Source of the DNA: Actinomycetes bacterium
GTDB taxonomy: Bacteria; Actinomycetota; Acidimicrobiia; Acidimicrobiales; Ilumatobacteraceae
Reading direction: 5' to 3'
NCBI GenBank assembly: GCA_029782355.1
Contig: JAKOUY010000006.1
Location: 18,998-82,997 of the forward strand
Length of the DNA stretch: 64,000 bases
The position numbers and the translations under genes were made by a program. Each line of letters begins with the position of its first letter. Positions within the stretch are counted from its first letter, which is position 1. Under the pieces are notes generated by a model. The model searched no databases. It saw only the letters and a list, made by a program, of their open reading frames with translations, and was not told the origin of the DNA. This document shows, piece after piece, positions 54,679 to 63,502 of this stretch.

Positions 54679-55270
54679 CCGCCGAGCCGCCACGATCGGC
54701 CTCGCCGTCGGCACCGTGCTCGGGCTCGTCCTCGGGCTCGTCCTCGGGCTCGGCATCCCCGCCGCGGCCGAGGACCCGCCGACCACCACCCGGCCCCGCG
54801 CCGCGGCACCCGCCGCCACCGTGGTGGTGCCCGGGTCCATGCCCGACGTGCTCGCCGCCGCCGGAGCCGCCCAGGACCTCCACGCCATGCTCGCCGGGTT
54901 CCAAGCCGCGCGCGACGCGGCGGCCGACGCGCTCCGGCCCCTCGGGTGGACGCCCGAGGTCTGCGAGCCCGAGGTCCCCGGCGTGCCGCTCCTCGGCGAC
55001 CGGCCCACCTGCCCGCCCATCGTGCCGAGCGTCGCCCACTGGCACACGATCAACCGCTGCGAGCAGGGCGGCGACTGGCACGCCTACGGCCGGTTCGGGA
55101 ACGGGCTCATGGGTGGCGGTGGCCTCGGGATCTCCGACGGCGCGTGGCGCGAGTGGGGCGGCACCGAGTACGCCCCGACCGCCGCGGGAGCGTCGCCGTG
55201 GGCGCAGATGGTCGTCGCGTCCCGCGGCTACGCGAGGTACGGCGGCAGCCCGTGGGGGTGCAAGGGCTAG
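54671..55270 (+). CDS. Secreted Rpf-like transglycosylase
   Basis: 199 residues. A Gly/Leu/Val signal helix (about 7-30), a Pro/Thr-rich linker, then INRCEQGGDWHAYGRFGNGLMGGGGLGISDGAWREWGG with Glu131 in the conserved CE.GG.W motif and a C-terminal YGGSPWGC. This is the Rpf/transglycosylase-like domain of actinobacteria. It probably loosens the wall for lysis or infection. Two such genes in tandem are uncommon. Confidence 0.88.
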   Translation: MGSRRAATIGLAVGTVLGLVLGLVLGLGIPAAAEDPPTTTRPRAAAPAATVVVPGSMPDVLAAAGAAQDLHAMLAGFQAARDAAADALRPLGWTPEVCEPEVPGVPLLGDRPTCPPIVPSVAHWHTINRCEQGGDWHAYGRFGNGLMGGGGLGISDGAWREWGGTEYAPTAAGASPWAQMVVASRGYARYGGSPWGCKG

Positions 55271-55280
55271 ACGCGCGCCG

Positions 55281-55318
55281 GGGGCCGCGCACGGTGAGCG
55301 ACGGCCGTGCGCGGCCCC
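55281..55318. terminator. Bidirectional terminator between lysis genes
   Basis: GGGGCCGCGCACGG pairs perfectly with CCGTGCGCGGCCCC over 14 bp with a 10-base loop. It lies between the plus-strand Rpf genes and the minus-strand endolysin, where transcripts from both sides end. Confidence 0.82.
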
Positions 55319-55346
55319 TTCGGCGAGTGGTGCTCCCCGAGGCCGG

Positions 55347-56399
55347 TCAGTCGAACGCGTTGCCGAGGGCGTCGGCGGCCGTCGTCGCGGCCTTGGCCGA
55401 CTCGGCGGCGTTCGTGGCGATCGAGCGGAGCGACGCCTCGGCGGTCTTGACCGCGGCACGCTGCTCGGCCGTGAGCCCCGTCCCGTCGCCGCCGCCGCCC
55501 TCGCCCGGCGTCGGGCGCTCGGCGAGCAACGCCACGAACCGCTCGGGGTCGTCATCGAAGAACACGAACTGCACCGCGTCCCGCCCCGGCTTGCTCTTCC
55601 AATCGAGCGCTTCCTGCGGGATCGCGCCGTACTCGGCCGGGCCCGGAGGCCCGCCGAAGATCGGGCCCACCCGGAACCCGCCGTCCACGTACGCGGCGGC
55701 GCGCATGAAGGGCGTGTTCCCCACGGCGATGTACGGCATGTCGTTCACCTTTCGCTCGGGCGGCTTCACCGCCGGACCGCCCCACTGGCCCATGTCGAGC
55801 CGGAAGAGCGTGTTGTAGTCGGTGCGCGGCACGGGCGCGCCTCGGTTGCCGTGCTGGATCATGTCGGCCGGAACGTCGGCGGGGAGTGACCCGTCGCCCC
55901 TCTCGCCGAACCCCCACGTGCCGACGCCCCACCGGCGCGTCATGCTCGGCGCGGCTGATTGGGCCACGTCGAGCCCGTAGCGCGAGCCGTAGCCCGTCCA
56001 CTCGGGGAAGCCCTCCCGCGTGAGGAGGTCATGCCACCCGCGGGCGAAGTCACGCAGCGCGCCCTCGTTGCCAGGCACCGCGCCGGGGTTCGGGTCGACC
56101 ATGACGACCATCGGGATCACCGACCCGTCGCGCGGTGCGCCGAGCCTGTCCCACCCGGCGAGCATCCGCTGGCCGCACGCGATCGCCGCCGCGTAGCCGC
56201 CGAGGAACTGCGACGCCCACTCCTGCATGATCAGCCCGACGCCCACGCCGTTCGCGAGGCACGCGTCGATGTACGTCCGGTCCACGCCGTACCGCTGGTA
56301 GGCGGTGCCGACGTACCGGGCGATGAACAGGCAGCCCGACTCGGCGAGCGCCGTGGGGTCCGGGTTCGTCGCCGCGTCGGCGGCCCACACGTCGGCCAC
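55347..56399 (-). CDS. Endolysin with DUF1906/Rv2525c-like glycoside-hydrolase domain
   Basis: 350 residues from GTG 56399. CLFIARYVGTAYQRYGVDRTYIDACLANGVGVGLIMQEW, GYAAAIACGQRMLAGWDRLG, MVVMVDPNP and YGLDVAQ fit the Rv2525c-like glycoside-hydrolase fold, with acidic residues in the expected region. The C-terminal 100 residues are a helical/Glu-rich part (AEQRAAVKTAEASLRSIATNAAESAKAATTAAD) that may bind the wall or stabilise the protein. Next to a holin candidate, so the lysis role is well supported. Confidence 0.8.
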   Translation of the reverse strand: MADVWAADAATNPDPTALAESGCLFIARYVGTAYQRYGVDRTYIDACLANGVGVGLIMQEWASQFLGGYAAAIACGQRMLAGWDRLGAPRDGSVIPMVVMVDPNPGAVPGNEGALRDFARGWHDLLTREGFPEWTGYGSRYGLDVAQSAAPSMTRRWGVGTWGFGERGDGSLPADVPADMIQHGNRGAPVPRTDYNTLFRLDMGQWGGPAVKPPERKVNDMPYIAVGNTPFMRAAAYVDGGFRVGPIFGGPPGPAEYGAIPQEALDWKSKPGRDAVQFVFFDDDPERFVALLAERPTPGEGGGGDGTGLTAEQRAAVKTAEASLRSIATNAAESAKAATTAADALGNAFD

Positions 56400-56401
56400 G
56401 G

Positions 56402-56791
56402 CTACGCGGCCTTCTGCCCGAACTTGTCGCCCATCGTGACCGGCTTCCCGTAGTTCGGGTCGTATGCCGTCGGCTGGTTCTCCCCGATGTTGCTCACCGC
56501 GCGCAGCGCCGCCTTCCCACCGAGGAACGCGACCGACTCCGCGGCCGCGACGGCGATCGAAGCCACGATCAGCGACGGCACCCCGAGGGCGTCGAGCGGC
56601 TTGTCCCCGATCACCTGCTCGTTTGCCCACACCGAATACCGGAGCAGGAACACGGACGCGAACGACGCCACGATCACCAGTGCCGCCAGGACCCGCGGGT
56701 TGCTCGCCGCCCGGCCACCGATGACGGCCTTCGCCAACTCCACGATCCCGCCCGCGATCGCGAGCACGACCACCGCCTTGGTCACGTCCAT
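56402..56791 (-). CDS. Holin candidate with three membrane spans
   Basis: 129 residues, ATG with GAAGGAG. Hydrophobic spans at about 6-24, 33-54 and 71-92, a positive stretch in the N-terminal part, and a polar C-terminus. Length and place just upstream of the endolysin gene match class I holins, but the family is not certain. Confidence 0.72.
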   Translation of the reverse strand: MDVTKAVVVLAIAGGIVELAKAVIGGRAASNPRVLAALVIVASFASVFLLRYSVWANEQVIGDKPLDALGVPSLIVASIAVAAAESVAFLGGKAALRAVSNIGENQPTAYDPNYGKPVTMGDKFGQKAA

Positions 56792-56846
56792 GCTGTCGCT
56801 CCTTCGCTCGGCCTCGCGCGAGGCCACCGCACGGAACCGTATCCGG

Positions 56847-57272
56847 TCACTCCCCATCAGGCGGGGATTCACCCGCACCGGGCAACGGGCGGCGCAGCCC
56901 CTCGGTGCCCTCGATGATCCACCGGAGCCGGGTGACCTCGGCCTGCAGGGCATCGGCTTCCTGGGTGAGCGCGGCGTTGAGTGCCCGGAGCGTGCGGGCC
57001 TCGTCCTCGGCGCGAGTGAGCCGCCCGCGGAGCACGTCGGTCACCGCCCGTTCCGTTTCGAGGTCGCCCGAGATGCGCGCGACCTCCTCCCGTTGGCGGG
57101 CCAGCGCGGTTTCGAGGTCGGTGATCGACCAGCGTTGCAGCCGCCGGAACGCGGCGATCGTGAACACGGTGAGGCCGAGCGCCCCGCCGACGGCGAGGTA
57201 CCCGAGAGGGATCGGGTTGCCGTCGTTGAGGGATTGCTGGGCCAGCGTGAGGGTCAGGAACGCTCGTACCAC
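56847..57272 (-). CDS. Membrane-anchored coiled-coil protein
   Basis: 141 residues from GTG 57272. One hydrophobic helix (about 18-42, IPLGYLAVGGALGLTVFTIAAF), then a long coiled coil (LETALARQREEVARISGDLETERAVTD to EADALQAEVTRL). This topology recalls inner-membrane spanin- or lysis-associated proteins and also some holin partners. Overlaps the upstream membrane protein by 19 bp. Confidence 0.7.
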   Translation of the reverse strand: MVRAFLTLTLAQQSLNDGNPIPLGYLAVGGALGLTVFTIAAFRRLQRWSITDLETALARQREEVARISGDLETERAVTDVLRGRLTRAEDEARTLRALNAALTQEADALQAEVTRLRWIIEGTEGLRRPLPGAGESPPDGE

Positions 57273-57664
57273 CCTGCCCCGCCCCGTGTGTATCGCTCGG
57301 TGAACTCCGGCGCGCACGCCAGGAAGAGCATCGCGAGCAGCCAAGCCGCGACCCCCACGGCCCGCACCTTGAGGGCGAGCGTGTCATCGAGGAGCAGGGT
57401 GAGGGCGCGCAGCGCGGTCGTGAAGGTCCCGAGGACCGAGGCCGTGCGGCGCAGGTGGGTCCACTCCGGCCAGCACCCGAGCCCGAAGTAGGCGGTCGCC
57501 GCGAGCGCAAACCCGATCTGGCTCGGGAGCCCGGAGCCTTCCACCGGGTAGGGGGGCTGCAGCGCCACGGCGGGCACCGCCAGGAGCACCGAGGCGGAGA
57601 ACGCCCACCCTCGGTACACCCACCAGCGAACCAGCGCCCCGGCCGTGCGGCCGTACCTCGTCAC
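57254..57664 (-). CDS. Polytopic membrane protein of the lysis region
   Basis: 136 residues from GTG 57664. Three or four hydrophobic segments (WWVYRGWAFSASVLLAVPAVAL, GFALAATAYFGLG, ALTLLLDDTLALKV, GVAAWLLAMLFLACAPEF). It may be a holin-like or accessory lysis protein. The short upstream region carries the repeat GGCGGAGCCCCGA twice (57700-57735). Confidence 0.68.
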   Translation of the reverse strand: MTRYGRTAGALVRWWVYRGWAFSASVLLAVPAVALQPPYPVEGSGLPSQIGFALAATAYFGLGCWPEWTHLRRTASVLGTFTTALRALTLLLDDTLALKVRAVGVAAWLLAMLFLACAPEFTERYTRGGAGWYERS

Positions 57665-57749
57665 AGAAAGCGAGACTAACGGCACTTTCCGCGGCGGAGG
57701 CGGAGCCCCGAGGGAATAGGCGGAGCCCCGAACGCTGGTTGCCCGGAGT

Positions 57750-58166
57750 ATGACCACCACCCGTACCCGCATCCTGGCCGCCGCCGTAGCCGCCGCTGCG
57801 GTCCTCTCGGCCGTTACCTTGGCCGTCGTGACCCCCGACGGCAAGGCCAGCGGCCCATCGATCAAGGTCGGTAACGCTCCCGAGTTCGCGGGCTACCAGC
57901 CCGGCGATCCGCTCCCGGTGCCGCCGCCCCCGCCCGCCGAGGGCGAGCCGCCGTCCACGGTCCCCGGCCCCTACGGGCCGATCTACCCGGACGGCTACAC
58001 GGAGCCCACCGGGCCTGCCGCCCGGCCGACCACCCCGTCCGCTCCGGAGGCCGAGGAGGTCGTCGTCGCCGAGCCGTCGCCGAGCCCCCCGGAGCCCGGG
58101 CCCGAGCCCACGACCCCCACCACAGCGCCGGTCCAGCCGACCCCGGTCTGGACCCCTAGCCGCTAG
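57750..58166 (+). CDS. Plus-strand secreted Pro-rich protein
   Basis: 138 residues. A signal-like start (TRTRILAAAVAAAAVLSAVTLAVV), then Pro/Glu/Thr-rich low-complexity sequence (PLPVPPPPPAEGEPPSTVPG and later PEPGPEPTTPTT). It runs against the surrounding minus-strand late genes. Could be a lysogenically expressed cell-surface protein; no domain is recognised, so a chance open frame cannot be fully excluded, although it has a GGAG before the ATG. Confidence 0.58.
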   Translation: MTTTRTRILAAAVAAAAVLSAVTLAVVTPDGKASGPSIKVGNAPEFAGYQPGDPLPVPPPPPAEGEPPSTVPGPYGPIYPDGYTEPTGPAARPTTPSAPEAEEVVVAEPSPSPPEPGPEPTTPTTAPVQPTPVWTPSR

Positions 58167-58185
58167 GCCGCGAGGTCCTAGGGGT
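58152..58185. terminator. Short bidirectional hairpin
   Basis: ACCCCTAG (58152-58159) pairs with CTAGGGGT (58178-58185) across an 18-base loop. It contains the stop codons of both convergent genes. Weak, but well placed. Confidence 0.5.
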
Positions 58186-58714
58186 ACGCCTCCTCCAGCC
58201 AATCGGGGGCGGTCGTCGCTCCCTCCGGGTCGCGCACCGAGAACCGGACCGGCTGGAACGCCTGCACGTTGTCGGCCCCGGCGAGCCGCCGGACGTAGAG
58301 GCTCAGGCGGCACTCCCCCGACCCGAGCGGAGCACCGGGCAACCAGTGGGTGGTGATCGCTCGGAACGCGTCGGAGCCCACCGCCGTTGCGTGCGGCGCG
58401 GATTCGTACGTGGTCCCGTCGGCGACGAGCACGACCTTGATCTCGCCCTGCACCCCGAGGGGCAGGTACACGTAGAACCCGAGGTCGATCGCCGGTCCGA
58501 TCAGCGTGGGGAACCTCGCGTGCCACGCCTCGATGAAGGTGGCGCTCGTCGTGAGCACGGCGACACCGGACGCGACCCCGATCCCCAACCCGGGCCCGGT
58601 CGCCAAGTTGTAGACCGGCCACACGCGCCGCGTGGACTCCATCCACGCCAGGCGGCGTTCCACGTCCTCGGCGAACGCGTCGTGAGCGAGGGCGTCGGTC
58701 GGGATGATCGGCAC
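58178..58714 (-). CDS. Minor tail protein-like
   Basis: 178 residues. Begins MPIIPTDALAHDAFAEDVERRLAWMESTRR, then beta-rich (GFYVYLPLGVQGEIKVVLVADGTTYES), ending VRFSVRDPEG. Its start resembles the neighbouring gene (VERRLAWMES versus RWRESIEQRLTNLEA), so the two may share an N-terminal module. Role in the tail tip is inferred from position. Confidence 0.7.
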   Translation of the reverse strand: MPIIPTDALAHDAFAEDVERRLAWMESTRRVWPVYNLATGPGLGIGVASGVAVLTTSATFIEAWHARFPTLIGPAIDLGFYVYLPLGVQGEIKVVLVADGTTYESAPHATAVGSDAFRAITTHWLPGAPLGSGECRLSLYVRRLAGADNVQAFQPVRFSVRDPEGATTAPDWLEEAYP

Positions 58715-58717
58715 GGG

Positions 58718-59221
58718 TCAGACCCCGGCGAGTGTGCACCCGGTCGGCGGGATCAGCGCCGCGTGCGGGAACGCCACCTCGACGCTGTTCGCCCCACCGG
58801 TCCGGCGGGCGGTGAGCCACAGCACCGAGTCCGTCCAGATGTCCTCGTTGTGCAACCACCGGAACGTGATCGTGCCCGACGACGCTGCCCCGAGCACCAC
58901 GGCGCTCGACGCGTTCCCGAGGGCGGAGAGGAGCCGGACCTCGCCCGTGGTCCCCGCCCCGGTCCGCCAGTCGAACTCGACCCACGCGCCGAGCGCCGTC
59001 CACCGGGGGACGATCATCTCCCACAGCGGGGTGAACCCGGCGGCGGTTGTGGCCTGGTACCAGTCGGAACTCGGGAACGCGTTCACCGGTCGGGGGAACA
59101 GGGGTGCCGGGACGACGACCCGCTCGCGCGCTTCCAGGTTCGTGAGGCGTTGCTCGATCGACTCTCGCCATCGGGCCTCGGCGGCGAGGCCGAGCGGGTC
59201 CCCGAAGAACGGCGTCGTCAC
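58718..59221 (-). CDS. Minor tail protein-like
   Basis: 167 residues from GTG 59221, coupled upstream. A helical start (LAAEARWRESIEQRLTNLEARE) leads to a beta-rich body (SDWYQATTAAGFTPLWEMIVPRW, AWVEFDWRTGAGTTGEVRLLS). Common features of baseplate or fibre-connector proteins. Confidence 0.7.
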   Translation of the reverse strand: MTTPFFGDPLGLAAEARWRESIEQRLTNLEARERVVVPAPLFPRPVNAFPSSDWYQATTAAGFTPLWEMIVPRWTALGAWVEFDWRTGAGTTGEVRLLSALGNASSAVVLGAASSGTITFRWLHNEDIWTDSVLWLTARRTGGANSVEVAFPHAALIPPTGCTLAGV

Positions 59222-60420
59222 AGGACCCCCAGCGTGGCGTCGTCGGTCGCCAGGTCGGCAGTCCAATCGAGCACCGTCGACGGCGACACCCTGACCGACT
59301 CGGCGACGTAGCGCAGCCGGTCGTTCACGGCGAACCCGCCGAACTCGGCGACGACCGGGAGCGAGTCGCCGATGCCGATGTCGCCGAGGCGGAGGCCGTC
59401 GGCCTGCTCGGTGAGGCGGACCTGCGCCGTGCGGAGCGGCCGCCGGTACACGGCGAGTTCCGCATCGCCGAGGCGTTCCAGCGCCCCGTCGTACTCGGTG
59501 CCCATGTCGCGGTACTGGCGCTCGTCCTCCAGCAACGGATAGGGGCCCGCCGGGTAGATGAGCGACAGGTCGGTGCGCTCCGACGTGATCGCCGCGTCGC
59601 CGGTCCCGGCTCCCACGATCACGATCGGGTTCGCGACCTTCTCGCCGTCATCGAGGAAGCGGAGCATCGACACGTTGCCGCCGTGTTCCAGCACCGTGGT
59701 CGCGGTGGACTCCCCCGCCCTCGGGTAGTAGAGGTCGAGGAAGCGGTCCACCGACCACGGCGTCGTGCCCGTGTTCCACTCCGACCGGATCACGAAATCG
59801 AACCCGTTGACCTGGGCGGCGAGTTCCTCGACGGCCGAGGCGATCCGCTTCCGCTCGTACCCGAAGTAGTCCCGGACGCGCGACACCCCCGAGTTGCCGC
59901 CAGCGCCCGGCCCGTACTTGCGGACGGTGAGCCCGAGGTCGGCACCGGCGGCGACCGCCGCCGCGTGGGCGAGGAGGTCCTCCACGATCTCGAACTGGTC
60001 CACGTCCGCCGCGCCGCCCGAGGCGATGTCGAGGAACCTCACGTCGTAGGGGCCCACGTTCGCGGTCTCGGCGTAGGTCATGCCGAGCGCCGAGCGAATC
60101 CACCGGCGGCCGTAGTACCACCACCACGGCTGGCACCCGAACCGGACGGTGCCCCCGTCGGGCGACACGTCCCGGCTCGTCACCAGCCCCGCCCACCGGA
60201 GAACCCCACCGTCATCGATCGCGATCCCGGCGACGAGCGGCTCGATCGAGGCGGCGATGTCGTCCCACCACGGCATCGTGAGCGAGCCGCCCCCGGTCCG
60301 GCCGAGCCCGTGGGAGTACCCCGCCTCGTTCCACGTGCTGATCTCGCCGATACGCGAGCCAGACAGAGGCTCGAACGCGTAGGCCGAGAACCGGGGCCGG
60401 TCCCCCGCCGGAGTGGTCAC
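59218..60420 (-). CDS. Minor tail protein, ReqiPepy6 Gp37-like
   Basis: 400 residues. SRIGEISTWNEAGYSHGLGRTGGGSLTMPWWD and GVLRWAGLVTSRDVSPDGGTVRFGCQP, then a long beta/alpha part and LRLGDIGIGDSLPVVAEFGGFAVNDRLRYVAESVRVS. The pattern resembles baseplate-hub or Gp37-like proteins of actinophages. It probably links the tail tip to the receptor apparatus. ATG 60420. Confidence 0.78.
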   Translation of the reverse strand: MTTPAGDRPRFSAYAFEPLSGSRIGEISTWNEAGYSHGLGRTGGGSLTMPWWDDIAASIEPLVAGIAIDDGGVLRWAGLVTSRDVSPDGGTVRFGCQPWWWYYGRRWIRSALGMTYAETANVGPYDVRFLDIASGGAADVDQFEIVEDLLAHAAAVAAGADLGLTVRKYGPGAGGNSGVSRVRDYFGYERKRIASAVEELAAQVNGFDFVIRSEWNTGTTPWSVDRFLDLYYPRAGESTATTVLEHGGNVSMLRFLDDGEKVANPIVIVGAGTGDAAITSERTDLSLIYPAGPYPLLEDERQYRDMGTEYDGALERLGDAELAVYRRPLRTAQVRLTEQADGLRLGDIGIGDSLPVVAEFGGFAVNDRLRYVAESVRVSPSTVLDWTADLATDDATLGVL

Positions 60421-60429
60421 GCGTGGACC

Positions 60430-61089
60430 CTACCGGCGGCTGGCGGTAAGCGCCGCCTGGACCCGCTCCGACGTGAACCCTCGGGCGTACAGGTGGCCGT
60501 CGTGGATCACGAACCGGTCGTCGTCGCCGTCGGCGAGGCGTTCCTCGATCACGTCGTGGACCAGGACCTGCACGGGCACCTGCTCCTCGATCGACTCGGT
60601 GACCACGGTGCCCTGCTCGCCGGGGAGGGCAGGCTCACCCTTGGCGTTCACCACTCGGGTGACCTCCCGGACCTCGGTCACGTACTCGGTCACGTAGTAC
60701 CCGTCGCCGGGCCGGGTGAGGACCACGTCGAGCGGGTGCTCCGCCCGCAGCGCCGCGATCGCCGCCTCGGGGTCGTCGGTCCCTATGGCGATCACCCCGA
60801 TGCCGACCTCCGACTCGGCCAGCGCGGTGAGCGCCGCGGCGGCACGCTCCGCCCGGGCACGGTCACGCAGCACGGTGATGACCTGCTCGCGCACGCCTCG
60901 CAGCCCGGCCTTGTCGGTGAGCATCTCGACGGCGATCACCCCGGCGCGGATCGCGTCGGCGAGGACCGGCACCGGCCGATCGAGGTCGGCGATTCGGCTG
61001 GCGATCACCTTCGCCGCGTCGTCGTTCGTGTCGGCCGTCGCCACCGCCGAGCGGAGCGCGGCGACCTCGGGAGCCTCGGGAACCGTCAT
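60430..61089 (-). CDS. Tail-region hypothetical protein
   Basis: 219 residues. Helical first half (VAALRSAVATADTNDDAAKVIASRIADL), then beta (VGIGVIAIGTDDPEAAIAALRA) and a C-terminal region with YYVTEYVTEVREVTRVVN. Position between fibre and baseplate genes suggests a structural or assembly role. ATG 61089. Confidence 0.7.
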   Translation of the reverse strand: MTVPEAPEVAALRSAVATADTNDDAAKVIASRIADLDRPVPVLADAIRAGVIAVEMLTDKAGLRGVREQVITVLRDRARAERAAAALTALAESEVGIGVIAIGTDDPEAAIAALRAEHPLDVVLTRPGDGYYVTEYVTEVREVTRVVNAKGEPALPGEQGTVVTESIEEQVPVQVLVHDVIEERLADGDDDRFVIHDGHLYARGFTSERVQAALTASRR

Positions 61090-61397
61090 CGTCCTACCTT
61101 TCGGAACACGTCGTAGATGTCGGTGGCGATCACCAGGTCGGAGGCTTGCGGCCGCACCGGGATCAGCAGCCGGTCGGCGGGGTTCGGCGGGCCGTCCTCC
61201 ACCTCGTCCATCCTGCCCGCCAGGGCGTCGCGGGCGAGGGCCCGTGTTCGGCGCAACGGGCCCACCGTGCGCGACTCGGTGACGGTGCCGACCTTCCGCT
61301 CGTCGCCGTCCTCGGACTCGAACCGCTCGGGTGCGCGCGGGTCGGTCGGGATGATCGGCGCGCCGTCGGCGACGAGGGCGGCGAGGTCGCCGGTCAC
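61086..61397 (-). CDS. Small tail-region protein
   Basis: 103 residues from GTG 61397 coupled to the fibre gene. PIIPTDPRAPERFESEDGDERKVGTVTESRTV and RPQASDLVIATDIYDVFRKVGR. Acidic/basic mixed; the PIIPTD motif recurs in the 178-residue tail protein. Function unknown. Confidence 0.7.
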   Translation of the reverse strand: MTGDLAALVADGAPIIPTDPRAPERFESEDGDERKVGTVTESRTVGPLRRTRALARDALAGRMDEVEDGPPNPADRLLIPVRPQASDLVIATDIYDVFRKVGR

Positions 61398-62563
61398 TGG
61401 AGTTTCACCATGAGGTTCAGCACGACGCTGGGCTGCATGTTGCCGTGCCCGCTGGCGTTCGTGATGTTCGGGCCGTTCGACGTGTCGGTGCCGGACGGGT
61501 TGCCGCTCAGGTTCGTGTCGGGCGACCGGCCCGGGGCGATCGCGTTTTGGAACCCGGCATACATGTTGAACGTGTGGGTGTGCGTCGCGATCGCCTGGTT
61601 GCCACCGGCCGCGCCCATCGTCGTGCCGGTGATGCCCGACGTGGCGTTCGTGACGCGGGAGGCGGTGGACCCGCCCATGTTGTCCTTGCCGACGATCGTG
61701 CGGCCCCGAGCGTCGGGCGTCACGAACGACGAGCCGGACTTGAACGCGGTGTCGAGGTCGTTCCACAGCGTCGCGTACGACGTTTGCGCCGACGTGATCG
61801 TCTGCCCGTAGATCAGCGCCCAATCGGTCGGGGCCGACGTGAGCACCGACGCGACCACCATTCCGGGAGGCGTGCCCTGGTCGCCGATCCGCGACCACCC
61901 GGAGCCGTTGTAGAACAGCACCCGGTCCGTGTCGGTCTCGTAGATGAACAGGCCCTCCCACAGCCCGACGGTCGGCCGAGTGGACGACGTGCACACGGTG
62001 ATCCCACCGAGCGCGGCGACGCGCCGCCGCCGGTCGGTGATCTGCCCGTTCGTGATCGACGTGTCGGCCGCGGGCACGTCCACGCGGGCGAGGGTGAGGA
62101 AGTTCTCCGGCAGGGTGGGCTCGGCCGGAACCGCGGCGGCGGTGCCAGTCACCACCACCAGCGCGGTGTCATCGATCGCCCCCGAGTATTCCGAGTCGCG
62201 CACCCGCACGCCCACGATGTCGATGCGCGGGTTCGTCGGGTCGGCCGCCGAGATCGTGAGCGTGACGACCGCGTCGTTGTAGACGAAGTAGTCGCCCTGC
62301 GTCGCCGACTCGGTGCCGCCGACGATGCACCCTCCGGCGGCCACGTCCACGGCCATGCCCGCACCACCTGACGCCCGCTGCGACACGGCCATCGCGCCCG
62401 AGCGGGTCACGCCACCGTTCGCCGTGCCCTCGGTGGCGGAGCCGCCCGCGGTCCGCACGTCCCACCCCATCATCATCTGGTCGAGGAGCCGCCGGTAGTC
62501 CCGGGCGTTGTTCACCGCCCCGGCATTCTCCAGCCACTGACCTACGCTGTCGCCGATCGCCAT
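61394..62563 (-). CDS. Tail fibre with collar-like C-terminus
   Basis: 389 residues. N-terminal baseplate-attachment part (GDSVGQWLENAGAVNNARDYRRLLDQMMMGW), a beta-rich body, and a C-terminal collar-like region: VTPDARGRTIVGKDNMGG, GNQAIATHTHTFNMY and NMQPSVVLNLMVKLQ, the phage tail-collar/short-fibre pattern with the HxH metal motif. It probably binds the host surface. ATG 62563. Confidence 0.85.
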   Translation of the reverse strand: MAIGDSVGQWLENAGAVNNARDYRRLLDQMMMGWDVRTAGGSATEGTANGGVTRSGAMAVSQRASGGAGMAVDVAAGGCIVGGTESATQGDYFVYNDAVVTLTISAADPTNPRIDIVGVRVRDSEYSGAIDDTALVVVTGTAAAVPAEPTLPENFLTLARVDVPAADTSITNGQITDRRRRVAALGGITVCTSSTRPTVGLWEGLFIYETDTDRVLFYNGSGWSRIGDQGTPPGMVVASVLTSAPTDWALIYGQTITSAQTSYATLWNDLDTAFKSGSSFVTPDARGRTIVGKDNMGGSTASRVTNATSGITGTTMGAAGGNQAIATHTHTFNMYAGFQNAIAPGRSPDTNLSGNPSGTDTSNGPNITNASGHGNMQPSVVLNLMVKLQ

Positions 62564-62578
62564 GCCGTCAGTCTCCCA

Positions 62579-63499
62579 CTAGAAGAGGCCCGCGCTACGC
62601 CATTCGACCAGCGCGGTCGTGTCGGTCCCGGTCGCGATGAGCCGCACCGCGTTCGTTCCCGGAGCGAGCCCGAACCAGGTCGAGTCGGGCCGGTTCACGA
62701 ACGGGGCGCGGTCGGCGGTGCCGTTGAGCAGCGCCGTGCGGGCCCCCATGTCCACGGTGAGCGTGTCGCCCGCCGAGAGGGTCAGGTTGATCGACCACTC
62801 CTGCCCGGTGGTCTCGTTGCTCAGGGTGACCCCCGAGGCTCCCGACGGTCCGGCCGTGACCGTGATCGTCGGGAACGTCGCGATGTTGCCGACGTTCTCG
62901 CAGATCGCCGCGCCAGACTCGGCGGTCCCGAACGCGTGGGGGAACGCGTGGGGGAGGTCAAGACCACCCGACAACTCGCCGAGGGTCGCCGTGGCGGACT
63001 GGACCGTGTTCCAGTAGATCCGCGGGTCGGTCGCCACGAACTCACACAGCGCCCCCCGCACGAACCGGGGGAGCCCCGGCTCGTCGTAGAGGATGGCGTC
63101 GTCGTAGCCCCACGCCGCACGGGTCGGGATGCCCACCACCCGGTAGGCCACGTCGGGGTCGTCCAAGGTGAACACGAGAGGGACCACGTAGTCGGGGTCG
63201 GTGTCCAACACCGGCGCGTACGCGGTGCCGAGCGCCAGCATCGCCGACTGCAGGTCGTCCCACGTGTCGGCCGCGGCCATCACCCCGAGCGTCATGGTCC
63301 GAGTGTCCATGTATTGCGGGCCGGGGAACGCGCCGTGAGCGAGCGGCCGGGGAACGAGGTTCGTGCGGCCGCTCGGCACCCCGAACCCATCCAGCCATCG
63401 GGTGACGATGAGCGGCTCGCCGTCGTGGCAGTCCGCGGCGAAGAGCACGCCCCGGAGTTCCACCTGCCAATTCCCGGTGATCAGGTCGCCCTCGGCCAC
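62579..63499 (-). CDS. Distal tail protein (Dit-like)
   Basis: 306 residues. WQVELRGVLFAADCHDGEPLIVTRWLDGFGVPSGRTNLVPRPL, MDTRTMTLGVMAAADTWDDLQSAMLALG and RFVRGALCEFVATDPRIYW are typical of Dit-type proteins, which join tube to tip. GTG 63499 starts 1 codon-length after the tape measure stop. The C-terminal beta part (SGVTLSNETTGQEWSINLTLSAGDTL) may be a galectin-like module. Confidence 0.86.
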   Translation of the reverse strand: MAEGDLITGNWQVELRGVLFAADCHDGEPLIVTRWLDGFGVPSGRTNLVPRPLAHGAFPGPQYMDTRTMTLGVMAAADTWDDLQSAMLALGTAYAPVLDTDPDYVVPLVFTLDDPDVAYRVVGIPTRAAWGYDDAILYDEPGLPRFVRGALCEFVATDPRIYWNTVQSATATLGELSGGLDLPHAFPHAFGTAESGAAICENVGNIATFPTITVTAGPSGASGVTLSNETTGQEWSINLTLSAGDTLTVDMGARTALLNGTADRAPFVNRPDSTWFGLAPGTNAVRLIATGTDTTALVEWRSAGLF

Positions 63500-63502
63500 G
63501 CC

